Positions 27,089 to 34,664 of a DNA stretch of 64,000 bases are shown here, one piece after another; position 1 is the first letter of the stretch; every line of letters begins with the position of its first letter. The stretch comes from Microcella alkalica. GTDB lineage: Bacteria > Actinomycetota > Actinomycetes > Actinomycetales > Microbacteriaceae. The notes below the pieces were generated by a model, which did no database searches, had not been told where the DNA came from, and saw nothing but the letters and a program-made list of their open reading frames with translations. A program made the position numbers and the translations under genes. The stretch lies in contig NZ_JABUKC010000001.1 of NCBI RefSeq assembly GCF_014595885.1, positions 124,001-188,000 on the forward strand, written 5' to 3'.

Positions 27089-28006
27089 GTGACCCAGCCC
27101 CTGCAGCTCTCCGACGAGGTGGCCGCGGCGCTCGCCGCCGGTCGGCCGGTCGTCGCCCTCGAGTCGACCATCATCAGCCACGGCCTCCCGCGGCCCCGCA
27201 ACCACGAGGCGGCGCTCGAGTTCGAGCAGCTCCTCCGCGATCAGGGCGTCACGCCCGCGACGATCGCGGTGCTCGACGGCGTCGCGCAGATCGGCCTCGA
27301 CGCGGAGGGGGTGCGGCGCATCTCCGACGACGAGATGGCGAAGGCCAGCGTGCGCGACCTGCCCATTCTCGCGGCCCGCGCCGCGAGCGGGGCGACCACC
27401 GTCGCGGCGACGGCGCATCTGGCGGCGATGGCGGGCATCCGCGTCTTCGCCACCGGCGGGCTCGGCGGCGTGCACCGCGGCGCGAGCGAGACCTTCGACG
27501 AGTCGGCCGACCTCTCGACGCTCGCCGTCACCCCGATCACGGTCGTCTCGGCCGGTGTGAAGAGCGTGCTTGACATCGCCGCGACGCTCGAGCGGCTCGA
27601 GACCTACTCGGTGCCGGTCATCGGGCTGGGCACGACGGTCTTCCCGAGCTTCTGGCTGCGCGAGAGCGCCTTCACGCTCGACTGGTCGGTGGAGGACGAG
27701 AGCCAGGTCGCCGCCGTCATGGCCGCGCACGACGCGCTCGGCCACCGGCAGGGCATCGTCGTGGCGAACCCCGTGCCCGCCGATAAGGCGTGGGATCCGG
27801 CCGAGCACGACCGCGTGCTCGCCGAGGCGTTCGCGCTCGCCGACGCCGCGGGCGTCACCGGCAAGGCGGTCACGCCGTTCCTGCTGGGCACCATCGTCGA
27901 GCTCTCCGGCGGGCGCAGCCTCGAGGTGAACCTCGACCTGGCCCGCAACAACGTGCGCGTCGCCGGTCGCATCGCGACCGCGTGGGCCGCGCACCAGGCC
28001 GCCTGA
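27089..28006 (+). CDS. psuG: Pseudouridine-5'-phosphate glycosidase
   Basis: This 305-residue enzyme splits pseudouridine 5'-phosphate to uracil and ribose 5-phosphate. Family signatures are VVALESTIISHGLPRPRN near the N-terminus, FATGGLGGVHRGASETFDESADL, the catalytic Lys in SAGVKSVLDI, TYSVPVIGLGT and the C-terminal GGRSLEVNLDLARNN. The following gene encodes a PfkB kinase, as in the known psuG-psuK pathway where pseudouridine is first phosphorylated. It starts from a GTG behind a leaderless-type -10 box. Confidence 0.95.
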   Translation: MTQPLQLSDEVAAALAAGRPVVALESTIISHGLPRPRNHEAALEFEQLLRDQGVTPATIAVLDGVAQIGLDAEGVRRISDDEMAKASVRDLPILAARAASGATTVAATAHLAAMAGIRVFATGGLGGVHRGASETFDESADLSTLAVTPITVVSAGVKSVLDIAATLERLETYSVPVIGLGTTVFPSFWLRESAFTLDWSVEDESQVAAVMAAHDALGHRQGIVVANPVPADKAWDPAEHDRVLAEAFALADAAGVTGKAVTPFLLGTIVELSGGRSLEVNLDLARNNVRVAGRIATAWAAHQAA

Positions 28007-28023
28007 CGCCGGCGCCGACGACC

Positions 28024-28941
28024 GTGGCCGGCTCGCGCGCCCTGCTCGTGGGCGACGTCATCGACGACATCATCGTCGTGCCCTCGGGCCCGATCCGCGC
28101 CGACACCGACACGGTCTCGCGCATCACGCGGCAGCCGGGCGGCAGCGCGGCGAACTCGGCGGCGTGGCTCGGCTGGCTCGGTGCGGCGGTCGACTTCGTC
28201 GGGCGAGTGGGGGCCGGCGACGCCGAGCGCCATGCGCGCGAGCTCGCCGTGACGGGCGTCGCCGCGCACCTGCACGAAGATCCGGAGCGCCCCACCGGCA
28301 CGATCGTCATCCTCGTCGAGGGCCAGCAGCGCACGATGCTCACCGATCGGGGCGCGAATGCGGGCCTCCACCCCGATCAGGTGACGGATGCCCTGCTGCA
28401 GGCCGCGGGCATCCTGCACCTGACCGGCTACTCGCTCGTCGACGCCCTCTCGGCCCGCGCGCTGCGCGAGCTGCTCGAGCGCGCGCACGCGGCCGGATCC
28501 GCCGTCACGCTCGACCCCAGCTCGGTGGGGTTCATCGCCGACCACGGCGTCGAGGCGTTCCGCGCCGCGATCGCGGGCGTCGACGTGCTACGGCCCAACC
28601 TCGACGAGGGCCGCCTGCTCGCGGGGCTCGGGGGCGACGCGCCACCTGCGCTCGTCGCCGAGGCGCTGCTCGACCTCGCACCGGCGGTCGTGCTGACGTG
28701 CGGCGCGGCAGGGGTCACCGTGGCCGAGCGTCGTGCCGACGGCACGGCGCGCGTCGTGCCGCTCGAGGTCGAGCGCGTGCCCACGGTCGACCCGACGGGG
28801 GCGGGCGACTCGTTCACCGCCGGGTTCCTCGCCGCACGCCTCGCCGGGGCTGACCTCGCGCACGCCGCTCGTGAGGGGCAGCGGGTGGCGGCCATCGCGG
28901 TGAGTCGCATCGGCGGCCGGCCGCCCGCCGAGCCGCGCTGA
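28024..28941 (+). CDS. psuK: PfkB-family carbohydrate/nucleoside kinase, probable pseudouridine kinase
   Basis: This protein of about 305 residues has the ribokinase fold. The N-terminal VGDVIDDIIV and QPGGSAANSAAWLG motifs bind substrate, and the C-terminal DPTGAGDSFTAGFLAARL contains the catalytic Asp and anion hole. Position 17 bp after psuG argues for pseudouridine as substrate, supplying psuG with its phosphate ester. By sequence alone it could be another PfkB sugar kinase. The start is uncertain; the GTG at 28024 is the only good codon near the first conserved strand. It ends seven bases before the stop of the convergent EamA gene. Confidence 0.82.
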   Translation: MAGSRALLVGDVIDDIIVVPSGPIRADTDTVSRITRQPGGSAANSAAWLGWLGAAVDFVGRVGAGDAERHARELAVTGVAAHLHEDPERPTGTIVILVEGQQRTMLTDRGANAGLHPDQVTDALLQAAGILHLTGYSLVDALSARALRELLERAHAAGSAVTLDPSSVGFIADHGVEAFRAAIAGVDVLRPNLDEGRLLAGLGGDAPPALVAEALLDLAPAVVLTCGAAGVTVAERRADGTARVVPLEVERVPTVDPTGAGDSFTAGFLAARLAGADLAHAAREGQRVAAIAVSRIGGRPPAEPR

Positions 28942-28948
28942 GCGGCGT

Positions 28949-29827
28949 CTACGACCGGCTCGCCGACCGCACCGCCCCTGCGCTCGCCGCGATGATCACC
29001 ACGATCGCGGCGAGCTGCAGGGGCGTCAGCAGCTGCCCGAGCACGATGAGGCCGGCGAGCGCGGCCACGACGGGGCCGAGGCTCGAGAGCACGCCGAAGA
29101 GCCTGGTCGGCATCGACTTGAGGGCGATGAACTCGAGCGCGTAGGGCAGCGCCGAGGTCATGACGGCGATGCCGGCGAAGGCGGCAATCAGCCACGGATC
29201 CGCGACGACGGCGGCGGCCGCGGGCGCAGCGCCGAGCGGCACGACGATGACGGCGGCGACGACCATCGCGACGGCGAGCCCGTCGACCCCGCGCACGCTC
29301 GTCGCGCCCAGTCGCGCCGACGCGACGATGTAGAGCGCCCAGAACGCGGCCGCGCCACCGGCGAGCACGAGACCGAGCAGGCCGATCGCTCCGTCGCTGT
29401 CGACTGCGAGCATCCCGACGCCGACCGCGGCGAGCGCGACCCACAGCAGGTCGCGGGCGCGGCGCGCCCCGGCGACGGCCACGGCGAGCGGGCCGATGAG
29501 CTCGACGGCGACGGCCACGCCGATCGGCACCCGCTCGATCGCCAGGTAGATGAGCGCGTTCATGCCGGCGAGCCCCACGCCGAGGGCGAGCACGCCCGCC
29601 CACACCCGCCGCGACCATCCCCGCACCGACGGGCGGAGCACGATGAGCAGGATCGCCGCCGCGAGCAGCAGGCGAAGGGATGCTGCGCCGAGGGCGCCGA
29701 CCTCGGCGAAGGTCGTGCCGGCGAGCGCGTTGCCGAACTGCACCGAGACGATCGCGGTGAGCGCGAGCGGGAGCGGTCCGAGGCGCGGGCGCCGGGCATC
29801 CGATGCCGGCGCGGGCGGCGGGGTCAT
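28949..29827 (-). CDS. EamA-family (DMT) transporter, RhtA-like exporter
   Basis: This 292-residue membrane protein has ten predicted helices in two EamA repeats (about 15-135 and 145-285). Landmarks include QFGNALAG, FAEVGALGAASLRLLLAA, MNALIYLAIERVPIGVAVAVELIGP and SALPYALEFIALKSMPTRLFGVLSSLGPVVAALAG, which resemble threonine/homoserine exporter RhtA. The substrate is probably an amino acid or small metabolite, but this is family inference. A CATACT box six bases before the ATG suggests a leaderless transcript. Confidence 0.87.
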   Translation of the reverse strand: MTPPPAPASDARRPRLGPLPLALTAIVSVQFGNALAGTTFAEVGALGAASLRLLLAAAILLIVLRPSVRGWSRRVWAGVLALGVGLAGMNALIYLAIERVPIGVAVAVELIGPLAVAVAGARRARDLLWVALAAVGVGMLAVDSDGAIGLLGLVLAGGAAAFWALYIVASARLGATSVRGVDGLAVAMVVAAVIVVPLGAAPAAAAVVADPWLIAAFAGIAVMTSALPYALEFIALKSMPTRLFGVLSSLGPVVAALAGLIVLGQLLTPLQLAAIVVIIAASAGAVRSASRS

Positions 29828-29833
29828 GCGAGC

Positions 29834-29839
29834 AGTATG
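29834..29839 (-). promoter_or_regulatory. -10-like box CATACT of the EamA gene
   Basis: On the minus strand, CATACT ends six bases before the ATG at 29827. It deviates from TANNNT at one position. Confidence 0.45.
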
Positions 29840-29868
29840 CCCGCCCGCACGACTCGCCCCGCACAGGC

Positions 29869-29904
29869 GAACCGCCTCGCCCCCCTGGGGGAGCGAGGCG
29901 GTTC
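29869..29904 (-). terminator. Strong terminator hairpin after the small repeat protein gene
   Basis: A perfect 12-bp stem (29869-29880 with 29893-29904) with an inner C5/G5 stem forms one of the strongest hairpins in the window. It lies about 50 bases beyond the stop at 29954 and upstream of the EamA promoter. Confidence 0.7.
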
Positions 29905-29953
29905 TCGGGGTGCGCCGTCCGCGCCCGAATCGCGGCGACGCGGGTCGGGGCGA

Positions 29954-30361
29954 CTAGTCGTCGTCGCCGTCGTCGTCGACCGAGACCGGCGAGGCCGGGG
30001 TCACGGGCGAGGCGGGGCTGACCGGCGACGGCGGCGTCACGGGCGACACCGGCGACGCGGGCGTCGGCGGCGTGACGACCGAGGCCGGCGTGACCGGCGT
30101 CGCGGGCGTCGCGGGCGTGACCGGCGAGGCGCTCGTCGCGGGGTCGGGGGTCACGATGCTGTCGCTCGTGACGTCGAAGGTGACGTCGGCGCTGCCGCGC
30201 GAGTCGTCGCCGCGCACGTCGTCGACGTTCGTCAGGCCGGGCACGCGGGTGTCGTCGCTCGTCAGCTCCATCGCGTTCGCGGTGGCGACGGCGCCGCCGG
30301 CGATGACGCCGATGCCGAGGGCCGAGGCGGCGCTGACGGCGATCCAGGTCTTCTTCTGCAT
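29954..30361 (-). CDS. Small exported Pro/Thr/Ser-repeat protein, unknown function
   Basis: This 135-residue protein begins with a signal peptide (KKTWIAVSAASALGIGVIAGGAVATANA). About 35 ordinary residues follow, then a low-complexity region built from SPVTPA/TPASPV-like units (about 70-125), and it ends SVDDDGDDD. It resembles a secreted or wall-associated spacer protein, but the signal type and anchoring are not evident and there is no lipobox or LPXTG. A GAAGGAG Shine-Dalgarno supports the ATG at 30361. It is flanked by its own promoter gap and a strong terminator, so it is probably monocistronic. No function is recognised. Confidence 0.75.
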   Translation of the reverse strand: MQKKTWIAVSAASALGIGVIAGGAVATANAMELTSDDTRVPGLTNVDDVRGDDSRGSADVTFDVTSDSIVTPDPATSASPVTPATPATPVTPASVVTPPTPASPVSPVTPPSPVSPASPVTPASPVSVDDDGDDD

Positions 30362-30473
30362 GATGCTCTCCTTCTGTCGGTTTCGGGTCTGAGGGGGGAG
30401 GGGGCTGCCCTCCCGATGACTCAAGACTCGGGCGCCTCGATGAGACGCGAAGGAGGCGGAGGTGAGAGGGTTC

Positions 30474-31856
30474 TCATCGTTCGGCGGCATCCCGTGCCTG
30501 CTTGGCGGCCTTGACCGCCTCGTAGGCGTCGAGGGCGGCCTGCCGCGACGCCTTGAGATCGACCATCGGCTCGGGGTAGGCGTCGGTGCCGGCCTCAGGA
30601 ACCCACCGGTGCACGTACTCGCCGCGCGGGTCGAACTTCGCGGCCTGCAGCTCGGGGTTGAAGACGCGGAAGTACGGCGCGGCGTCGGCCCCCGACCCGG
30701 CGACCCACTGCCACGAGGCGGCGTTGCTGGCCTCGTCGGCGTCGACGAGCGTGTCCCAGAACCACTGCTCGCCGATGCGCCAGTCGACCTGCAGGTTCTT
30801 CGCGAGGAAGCTCGCGGTGATCATCCGCACCCGGTTGTGCATCCAGCCGGAGTGCCACAGCTGCCGCATGCCCGCGTCGACGATGGGGATGCCCGTGCGC
30901 CCGTGCCGCCACCGATCCAGCTCGTCCTCCGCGGGCGACGTCCACGGGAAGTGGTCGAAGTCGGCGCGATAGTTGCGCGTCGCCAGGTCGGGGTGGTGGA
31001 AGAGGATGTGGTAGCTGAACTCCCGCCAGCCGATCTCGCTGAGGAACTTCTCGCGGTTGCGCAGGGCCGCCGCGTCCAAGCCGTGCCGTAGCCGGTGCCA
31101 CACCTCGAACGGGCTGATCTCGCCGAAGCGCAGGTGCGGGCTGAGCATGCTGGTGGCGTGCAGGGCGGGCTCGTCGCGCCGGTGGTAATCGGCGAGCACG
31201 GTCTCGGCGAACTGCTCCAGGCGGTCGTGGGCGCCGGCCGAGCCGGGCGTCCAGGTCTCGCGCAGCCCGCCGGCCCAGTCGGGGCGGGTCGGCAGCAGCG
31301 TCCAGTCGTCGAGGGCGTCGCCGCCGGGCGCGAGGCCGTCGATGCGGGTCGGCGCCGGCAGGGGCTCGCGCGGCTCGGGTCGGCTGAGGCACGCCTTCCA
31401 GTAGGGGGTGAAGACGCCGTAGGGGCCGCCGCTGCCGGTCGTGATGCTCCATGGCTCGAACAGCAGCGAGGCCTGGAAGCTCTTCGCCTCGATGCCGTCG
31501 TCGGTCAGGCTCGACTTGAGTGCGGCATCCGTCTCGCGCGCCGCGCCGTAGCGGCGGTTCCAGTGCACGGCGTCGGCGCCGGTCTCGTCGATCAGGGCGC
31601 GGATGCTCGCCGCGGCCTCCCCGCGCCGCAGGGTCAGCGCGCCGCCGAGCTCGGAGAGCTCCTCACCCAGCCGGGCGAGCGAGTGATGCAGCCACCACCT
31701 GCTCGCGGCGCCGAGCGGCCGCACCCCCGGCGACGACTCGTCGAGCAGATACAGCACGATGACGGGCCCGCCCCGCTCGACGGCGGCGCTGAGGGCGGGA
31801 TTGTCGGCGATGCGCAGGTCGTCGCGCAGCCACACGATCGTCGGTGAGCCGGGCAT
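30474..31856 (-). CDS. phr: Deoxyribodipyrimidine photolyase
   Basis: This 460-residue flavoprotein repairs UV-induced cyclobutane dimers with light. It begins IVWLRDDLRIADNPAL (photolyase N-domain) and carries HWNRRYGAARE. The C-terminal FAD-binding domain includes WREFSYHILFHHPDL, GIPIVDAGMRQLWHSGWMHNR, VRMITASFLAKNL and DADEASNAASWQWVAGSGADAAPYFRVFNP. The Asn after DADEAS fits a CPD photolyase; an actinobacterial cryptochrome-like role is less likely. A leaderless-type TAGCCT box precedes the ATG. The promoter region is shared with a divergent gene. Confidence 0.94.
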   Translation of the reverse strand: MPGSPTIVWLRDDLRIADNPALSAAVERGGPVIVLYLLDESSPGVRPLGAASRWWLHHSLARLGEELSELGGALTLRRGEAAASIRALIDETGADAVHWNRRYGAARETDAALKSSLTDDGIEAKSFQASLLFEPWSITTGSGGPYGVFTPYWKACLSRPEPREPLPAPTRIDGLAPGGDALDDWTLLPTRPDWAGGLRETWTPGSAGAHDRLEQFAETVLADYHRRDEPALHATSMLSPHLRFGEISPFEVWHRLRHGLDAAALRNREKFLSEIGWREFSYHILFHHPDLATRNYRADFDHFPWTSPAEDELDRWRHGRTGIPIVDAGMRQLWHSGWMHNRVRMITASFLAKNLQVDWRIGEQWFWDTLVDADEASNAASWQWVAGSGADAAPYFRVFNPELQAAKFDPRGEYVHRWVPEAGTDAYPEPMVDLKASRQAALDAYEAVKAAKQARDAAER

Positions 31857-31862
31857 GCGCCC

Positions 31863-31868
31863 AGGCTA
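31863..31868 (-). promoter_or_regulatory. -10 box TAGCCT of the photolyase gene
   Basis: On the minus strand, TAGCCT ends six bases before the ATG at 31856. The divergent gene at 31904 has TACGCT at 31882-31887 on the plus strand, so two promoters lie back to back. Confidence 0.65.
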
Positions 31869-31903
31869 GGGCCGCGGGGGTTACGCTCACTGGGAGGTGA
31901 CCG

Positions 31904-32881
31904 ATGGTTCCAGGGGCTGCCCAGCAGGGCTCGATCGACCCCCGCGATCGGCGGTGGGCGCCGGGCGCCGGCTTCCGGCCGCCCGAGCGCCTGGTCGAGC
32001 GGCCGATGTCCGACGACCCGCGCGAGCGCGCGCGGCACGAGGCGTTCCGTCGACTGCTCGATCTTGCCGACGAGACCGGCGCACGGCTGCTGCTGACCGG
32101 GTTCCTCGTGTTCCCCGCGAACGGTCTCGGCGATCCGCCGCTGCGGCCCGCGCTCAACGCCGTCATCGACCACGACGCTTGCGCGCCGCTGCTGGCGGCG
32201 CTCGGCGCGGAGGGCTGGCGTCCGACGCGCGTGCGGGGTCGCTCGCTGCTGCCGCCCGCGGCGGCCGCCATCGAGGAGCCGGTCTCGGGCGCCCAGGTGA
32301 ACCTCTTCCCGGTCATCCCCGGCTTCTTCGCCGACCCGCGCGTCGTGTTCGAGGATGCCTGGCGGCGCCGGCACCGGATGCTCGTCTTCGGCCGCGAGGC
32401 GGCGATCACCGATCGCGTGTTGACGATGATGCTCGCCGTGCACGACAGCGCCGGGCCGCGCGCGAACGCCCCGCGCCCCGAGTCGGAGACGCGCGCGCTG
32501 CTCGACCGCTTTCACTCGGTGATCACAAACGACGAGCTGGAGCTGCTCGCGGCGAGCGTGCATCGCTACCGCGCGGAGGGCGTGATGCGTCGGCTGTTCG
32601 GCGGCCTGGGGCTGCCGATCCCGCCGAGTCGGATGCCCACGCGGCGCTACGCGATCGCCCGACTCTTCGTCGACCACGTCGGGCTGGCCGGGCGCCTGCT
32701 GCTGCTGTCGCTCGAGTCGAGCCCCGGCTACCCCGGCGAGGTCGCCGCCGACGTCGTCGCGGCGCGGCGCCGGCTGGCTCAGCGCGGGTTCGCCGCAGCC
32801 GCCGAGGTGCCGGCGCTGCTGGTTCGCGCACGGAGGGCGAGGCGCGCTCGCCTGCGCGCGCTGCTCGCGGCGGGTCGCTAG
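31904..32881 (+). CDS. Conserved protein of unknown function, possibly nucleotidyltransferase-like
   Basis: This 325-residue cytoplasmic protein has a strong Shine-Dalgarno (GGGAGGTGA) five bases before the ATG and a TACGCT -10 box at 31882. It is the clearest leadered gene in its neighbourhood. The stretch VIDHDACAPLLAALGAEGWRP followed by VNLFPVIPGFFADPRVVFEDAW and ITDRVLTMMLAVHDSA recalls the layout of stand-alone nucleotidyltransferase-fold proteins (NTP_transf_5 type). The similarity is weak and the catalytic residues cannot be fixed. The C-terminus is Ala/Arg-rich. It ends overlapping the convergent MarR gene by four bases. No function is claimed. Confidence 0.6.
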   Translation: MVPGAAQQGSIDPRDRRWAPGAGFRPPERLVERPMSDDPRERARHEAFRRLLDLADETGARLLLTGFLVFPANGLGDPPLRPALNAVIDHDACAPLLAALGAEGWRPTRVRGRSLLPPAAAAIEEPVSGAQVNLFPVIPGFFADPRVVFEDAWRRRHRMLVFGREAAITDRVLTMMLAVHDSAGPRANAPRPESETRALLDRFHSVITNDELELLAASVHRYRAEGVMRRLFGGLGLPIPPSRMPTRRYAIARLFVDHVGLAGRLLLLSLESSPGYPGEVAADVVAARRRLAQRGFAAAAEVPALLVRARRARRARLRALLAAGR

Positions 32882-33306
32882 CCGCGCAGCCGGCGGCAGA
32901 GCGCGGCGAGCTGCTCGAGCTCGTCGGGGGTGAGCGCGCCACCGACGCGGCGGGCGATCGAGTCGGCGTGTACGACGGCGACGCGCTTGAAGAGCTCCCA
33001 CCCGTCGGAGGTGAGCGCGACGATGGTGCCGCGAGCGTCGTTCTCGTCGGGCAGCTTCTCGACGAGCCCGCGGGCGGCGAGACGGTCGATGAGGCGCGAG
33101 ACGCTCGGCTGGCTGAGCAGCAGGTGGGGGATGAGGTCGCGGATGCGCATCCGGCGCTCGGGCGCCCGACTGAGGTTGAGCAGCACGTCGTACTCGGTGA
33201 ACGAGATCTCGCTCGACGGGAACTCGGCGTTGAGCTGCCGCAGCACCGAGACCTGGGCGCGGAACAGCGCCTCCCAGGCGTCGATGGCGAGCGACTTGTC
33301 GGTCAT
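32878..33306 (-). CDS. MarR-family transcriptional regulator
   Basis: This 142-residue regulator has the full MarR layout: dimerisation helix, SEISFTEYDVLLNLSRAPERRMRI, recognition helix LLLSQPSVSRLIDRLAARGLVEKL and a wing with DENDARGTIVALTSDG. A leaderless-type TAGAGT box precedes the ATG, and an inverted repeat just upstream (33320-33353) is a candidate autoregulatory site. It is convergent with and overlaps the unknown gene at 31904. No target is evident. Confidence 0.9.
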   Translation of the reverse strand: MTDKSLAIDAWEALFRAQVSVLRQLNAEFPSSEISFTEYDVLLNLSRAPERRMRIRDLIPHLLLSQPSVSRLIDRLAARGLVEKLPDENDARGTIVALTSDGWELFKRVAVVHADSIARRVGGALTPDELEQLAALCRRLRG

Positions 33307-33312
33307 GCGACA

Positions 33313-33318
33313 ACTCTA
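33313..33318 (-). promoter_or_regulatory. -10 box TAGAGT of the MarR gene
   Basis: On the minus strand, TAGAGT ends six bases before the ATG at 33306. Confidence 0.65.
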
Positions 33319-33319
33319 T

Positions 33320-33353
33320 GCACGCGCATGAGCATCGTGAGCGATGCGCGCGT
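33320..33353. promoter_or_regulatory. Inverted repeat upstream of the MarR gene, candidate operator
   Basis: The 10-bp arms GCACGCGCAT (33320-33329) and ATGCGCGTGC (33344-33353) enclose a nested GCATCG-TGAG-CGATGC. The repeat touches the -10 box of the MarR gene, where a repressor would block the promoter. MarR proteins commonly bind such palindromes in their own promoters. Confidence 0.5.
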
Positions 33354-33424
33354 GCCGATCACGAGGATCGCGGTCGTCCGGGCACTCGCCCGGGCCTGGC
33401 AGAGGGAGTACACCCGGGCATGAC

Positions 33425-33460
33425 AGAGGCCCGGCCGCCGAGGCGAGCGACCGGGCCTCT
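33425..33460 (-). terminator. Terminator hairpin downstream of the CmpX-like gene
   Basis: Perfect 10-bp arms AGAGGCCCGG and CCGGGCCTCT with a 16-base loop. It could end transcription from the minus-strand gene that stops at 33604 and insulate the MarR promoter. Confidence 0.6.
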
Positions 33461-33535
33461 CCCTTGCACCAAGAGTGTCCTGCAATCACATTCCGCGGCA
33501 GTCGCCACAGCAAACAACTGACGCTCTCTGAATGT

Positions 33536-33575
33536 ATAACGGTCAGGTAACGGTGTCTAGTTATCCGTTCGTTAT
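33536..33575. repeat. Symmetric array of four ATAAC/GTAAC half-sites with 11-bp periods
   Basis: ATAAC (33536-33540) and GTAAC (33547-33551) lie on the plus strand. Two further ATAAC copies lie on the minus strand (33560-33564 and 33571-33575). Within each pair the period is exactly 11 bp, and the pairs face each other across 8 bp. This is the geometry of a multi-subunit DNA-binding site such as an operator, integrase arm site or excisionase site. Its protein and role are unknown. Confidence 0.55.
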
Positions 33576-33603
33576 TTTTCCTATGAGTTCGCTGGTACGC
33601 GGA

Positions 33604-34449
33604 TCACGGGCGACCGGTGGGGCGCGAGGTCGACGTCGCGCCGCCCGCCGGGGGCAGCTTCTGCGTCGGCGCCGCGCTCGAGGCGGTGCTGCCCATCGAG
33701 GTGCCGGCCGTCGCGCCGCCGCGCAGCTCGTCGGCCTTCTGGCGCAGCTGCTCGCCCGCGCTCGGGCTCGAGCCGGCCTCCTGCTTGATGCGCGGAGCCT
33801 CGGCCTCGGCCTTGTTCAGCCAAGCCTCCCAGCGCGACTGCATCGGCTTGATGAGGCCGCCGCCGGCGCCGACGATGATGACGCCGCCGATGATCGCGAG
33901 CACCGTGATGAGCACGGGTGTCGTCACGGTCGTGGCGATGTCGACCTGGTTGAGCGCGGCGGTGATGCCGAGGAAGAGGATGAACACACTCGCGATGTTC
34001 GCGATGACGCGTCCGTACGACAGGCCGCCGAGCATCCCCTGGATCAGGGTCTTCGCGCCGGCCGCGATCGCCGCCGCGACGATGATGATGATGATCGCCA
34101 CGATGATGCGCGGCAGGAAGGCGATGATGCCCTCGAGCAGGTCGCTCACCGGGTTCGGGCCGAAGACGCCGAAGGCGAACTGCAGCACGAACAGCACGAG
34201 CGTGTAGTACACGATCTTGGCGATGATGTCGCTCGCGTCGAACTTCGAGCGGTCGAGCACGCGCTTCACGCCGCCGCGCTCGACGAGGCGGTCGAAGCCG
34301 ACCCGCTCGAGCAGTTTGTCGAGTCCCTTCGCGATGAGCTTCGCGACGATGAGGCCGACGACGAGGATGACGATGAAGAGCAGCAGCTTGGGCAGGAAGT
34401 CGATGACGTTCGCGAGCCCGTCTCTGAGGATGACGTTGACGTCGTTCAT
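33604..34449 (-). CDS. CmpX/MscS TM-helix-type membrane protein
   Basis: This 281-residue membrane protein has about five helices: LPKLLLFIVILVVGLIVAKLIAK, IVYYTLVLFVLQFAFGVFG, IIVAIIIIIVAAAIAAGAKTL, VIANIASVFILFLGITAAL and VLITVLAIIGGVIIVGAGGG. Repeated VGLIVAKLIAKGLDKLLERVGFDRL-type segments match the conserved TM-helix repeat found in MscS-related proteins, but the MscS beta domain is absent. The C-terminal 65 residues are Ala/Gly/Ser/Thr-rich and likely disordered. Related proteins are thought to sense or stabilise membrane tension; this is family inference. An AAAGG Shine-Dalgarno precedes the ATG. Confidence 0.8.
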   Translation of the reverse strand: MNDVNVILRDGLANVIDFLPKLLLFIVILVVGLIVAKLIAKGLDKLLERVGFDRLVERGGVKRVLDRSKFDASDIIAKIVYYTLVLFVLQFAFGVFGPNPVSDLLEGIIAFLPRIIVAIIIIIVAAAIAAGAKTLIQGMLGGLSYGRVIANIASVFILFLGITAALNQVDIATTVTTPVLITVLAIIGGVIIVGAGGGLIKPMQSRWEAWLNKAEAEAPRIKQEAGSSPSAGEQLRQKADELRGGATAGTSMGSTASSAAPTQKLPPAGGATSTSRPTGRP

Positions 34450-34652
34450 GGTGAGCCTTTCGGTGGTTGCGGTGCCCGACGAGGGTGTCCCCCGTTCGAG
34501 GGGAGCGCACAGGGGCTTGCGCGGGCGAGCGCGGTGCCGCACCATGCCGAGCCCGCGACGCCGACGACGCGATCGCCCGGCGAGGCATCCGGGGCCATAA
34601 TCGCCCGGGGCGCCTGCGGTCAAGCCCGTGACCGCGAGGGCGGATGCCCGCC

Positions 34653-34658
34653 TACGGT
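34653..34658 (+). promoter_or_regulatory. -10 box TACGGT of the APC permease gene
   Basis: TACGGT ends six bases before the ATG at 34665. This favours that start over the in-frame ATG at 34644, which lies upstream of the box. Confidence 0.6.
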
Positions 34659-34664
34659 TCCCCC

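Larger units (their letters stand above)
33307..33603. other. 297-bp gene-free, partly AT-rich gap
   Basis: No supported coding sequence. From left to right it holds the MarR promoter and palindrome, a terminator hairpin (33425-33460) and an AT-rich patch (about 33480-33590). The patch contains a symmetric four-copy ATAAC-type repeat and starts just beyond the 3' end of the CmpX-like gene, so it does not precede any gene in the expected promoter orientation. Confidence 0.65.

Noticed and set aside
30072-30392. Plus-strand frame opposite the small repeat protein
   Set aside because: The minus strand has a signal peptide, Shine-Dalgarno and terminator. The plus frame has none of these.
33318-33550. 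Short plus-strand frames in the AT-rich gap before the CmpX-like gene
   Set aside because: Two overlapping frames of 67-68 codons cross a terminator and repeats, lack start signals and have no family resemblance.
34644-34664. Upstream ATG as the start of the APC permease
   Set aside because: A TACGGT box lies between this ATG and the next one at 34665 with leaderless spacing, so translation from 34644 is less likely.
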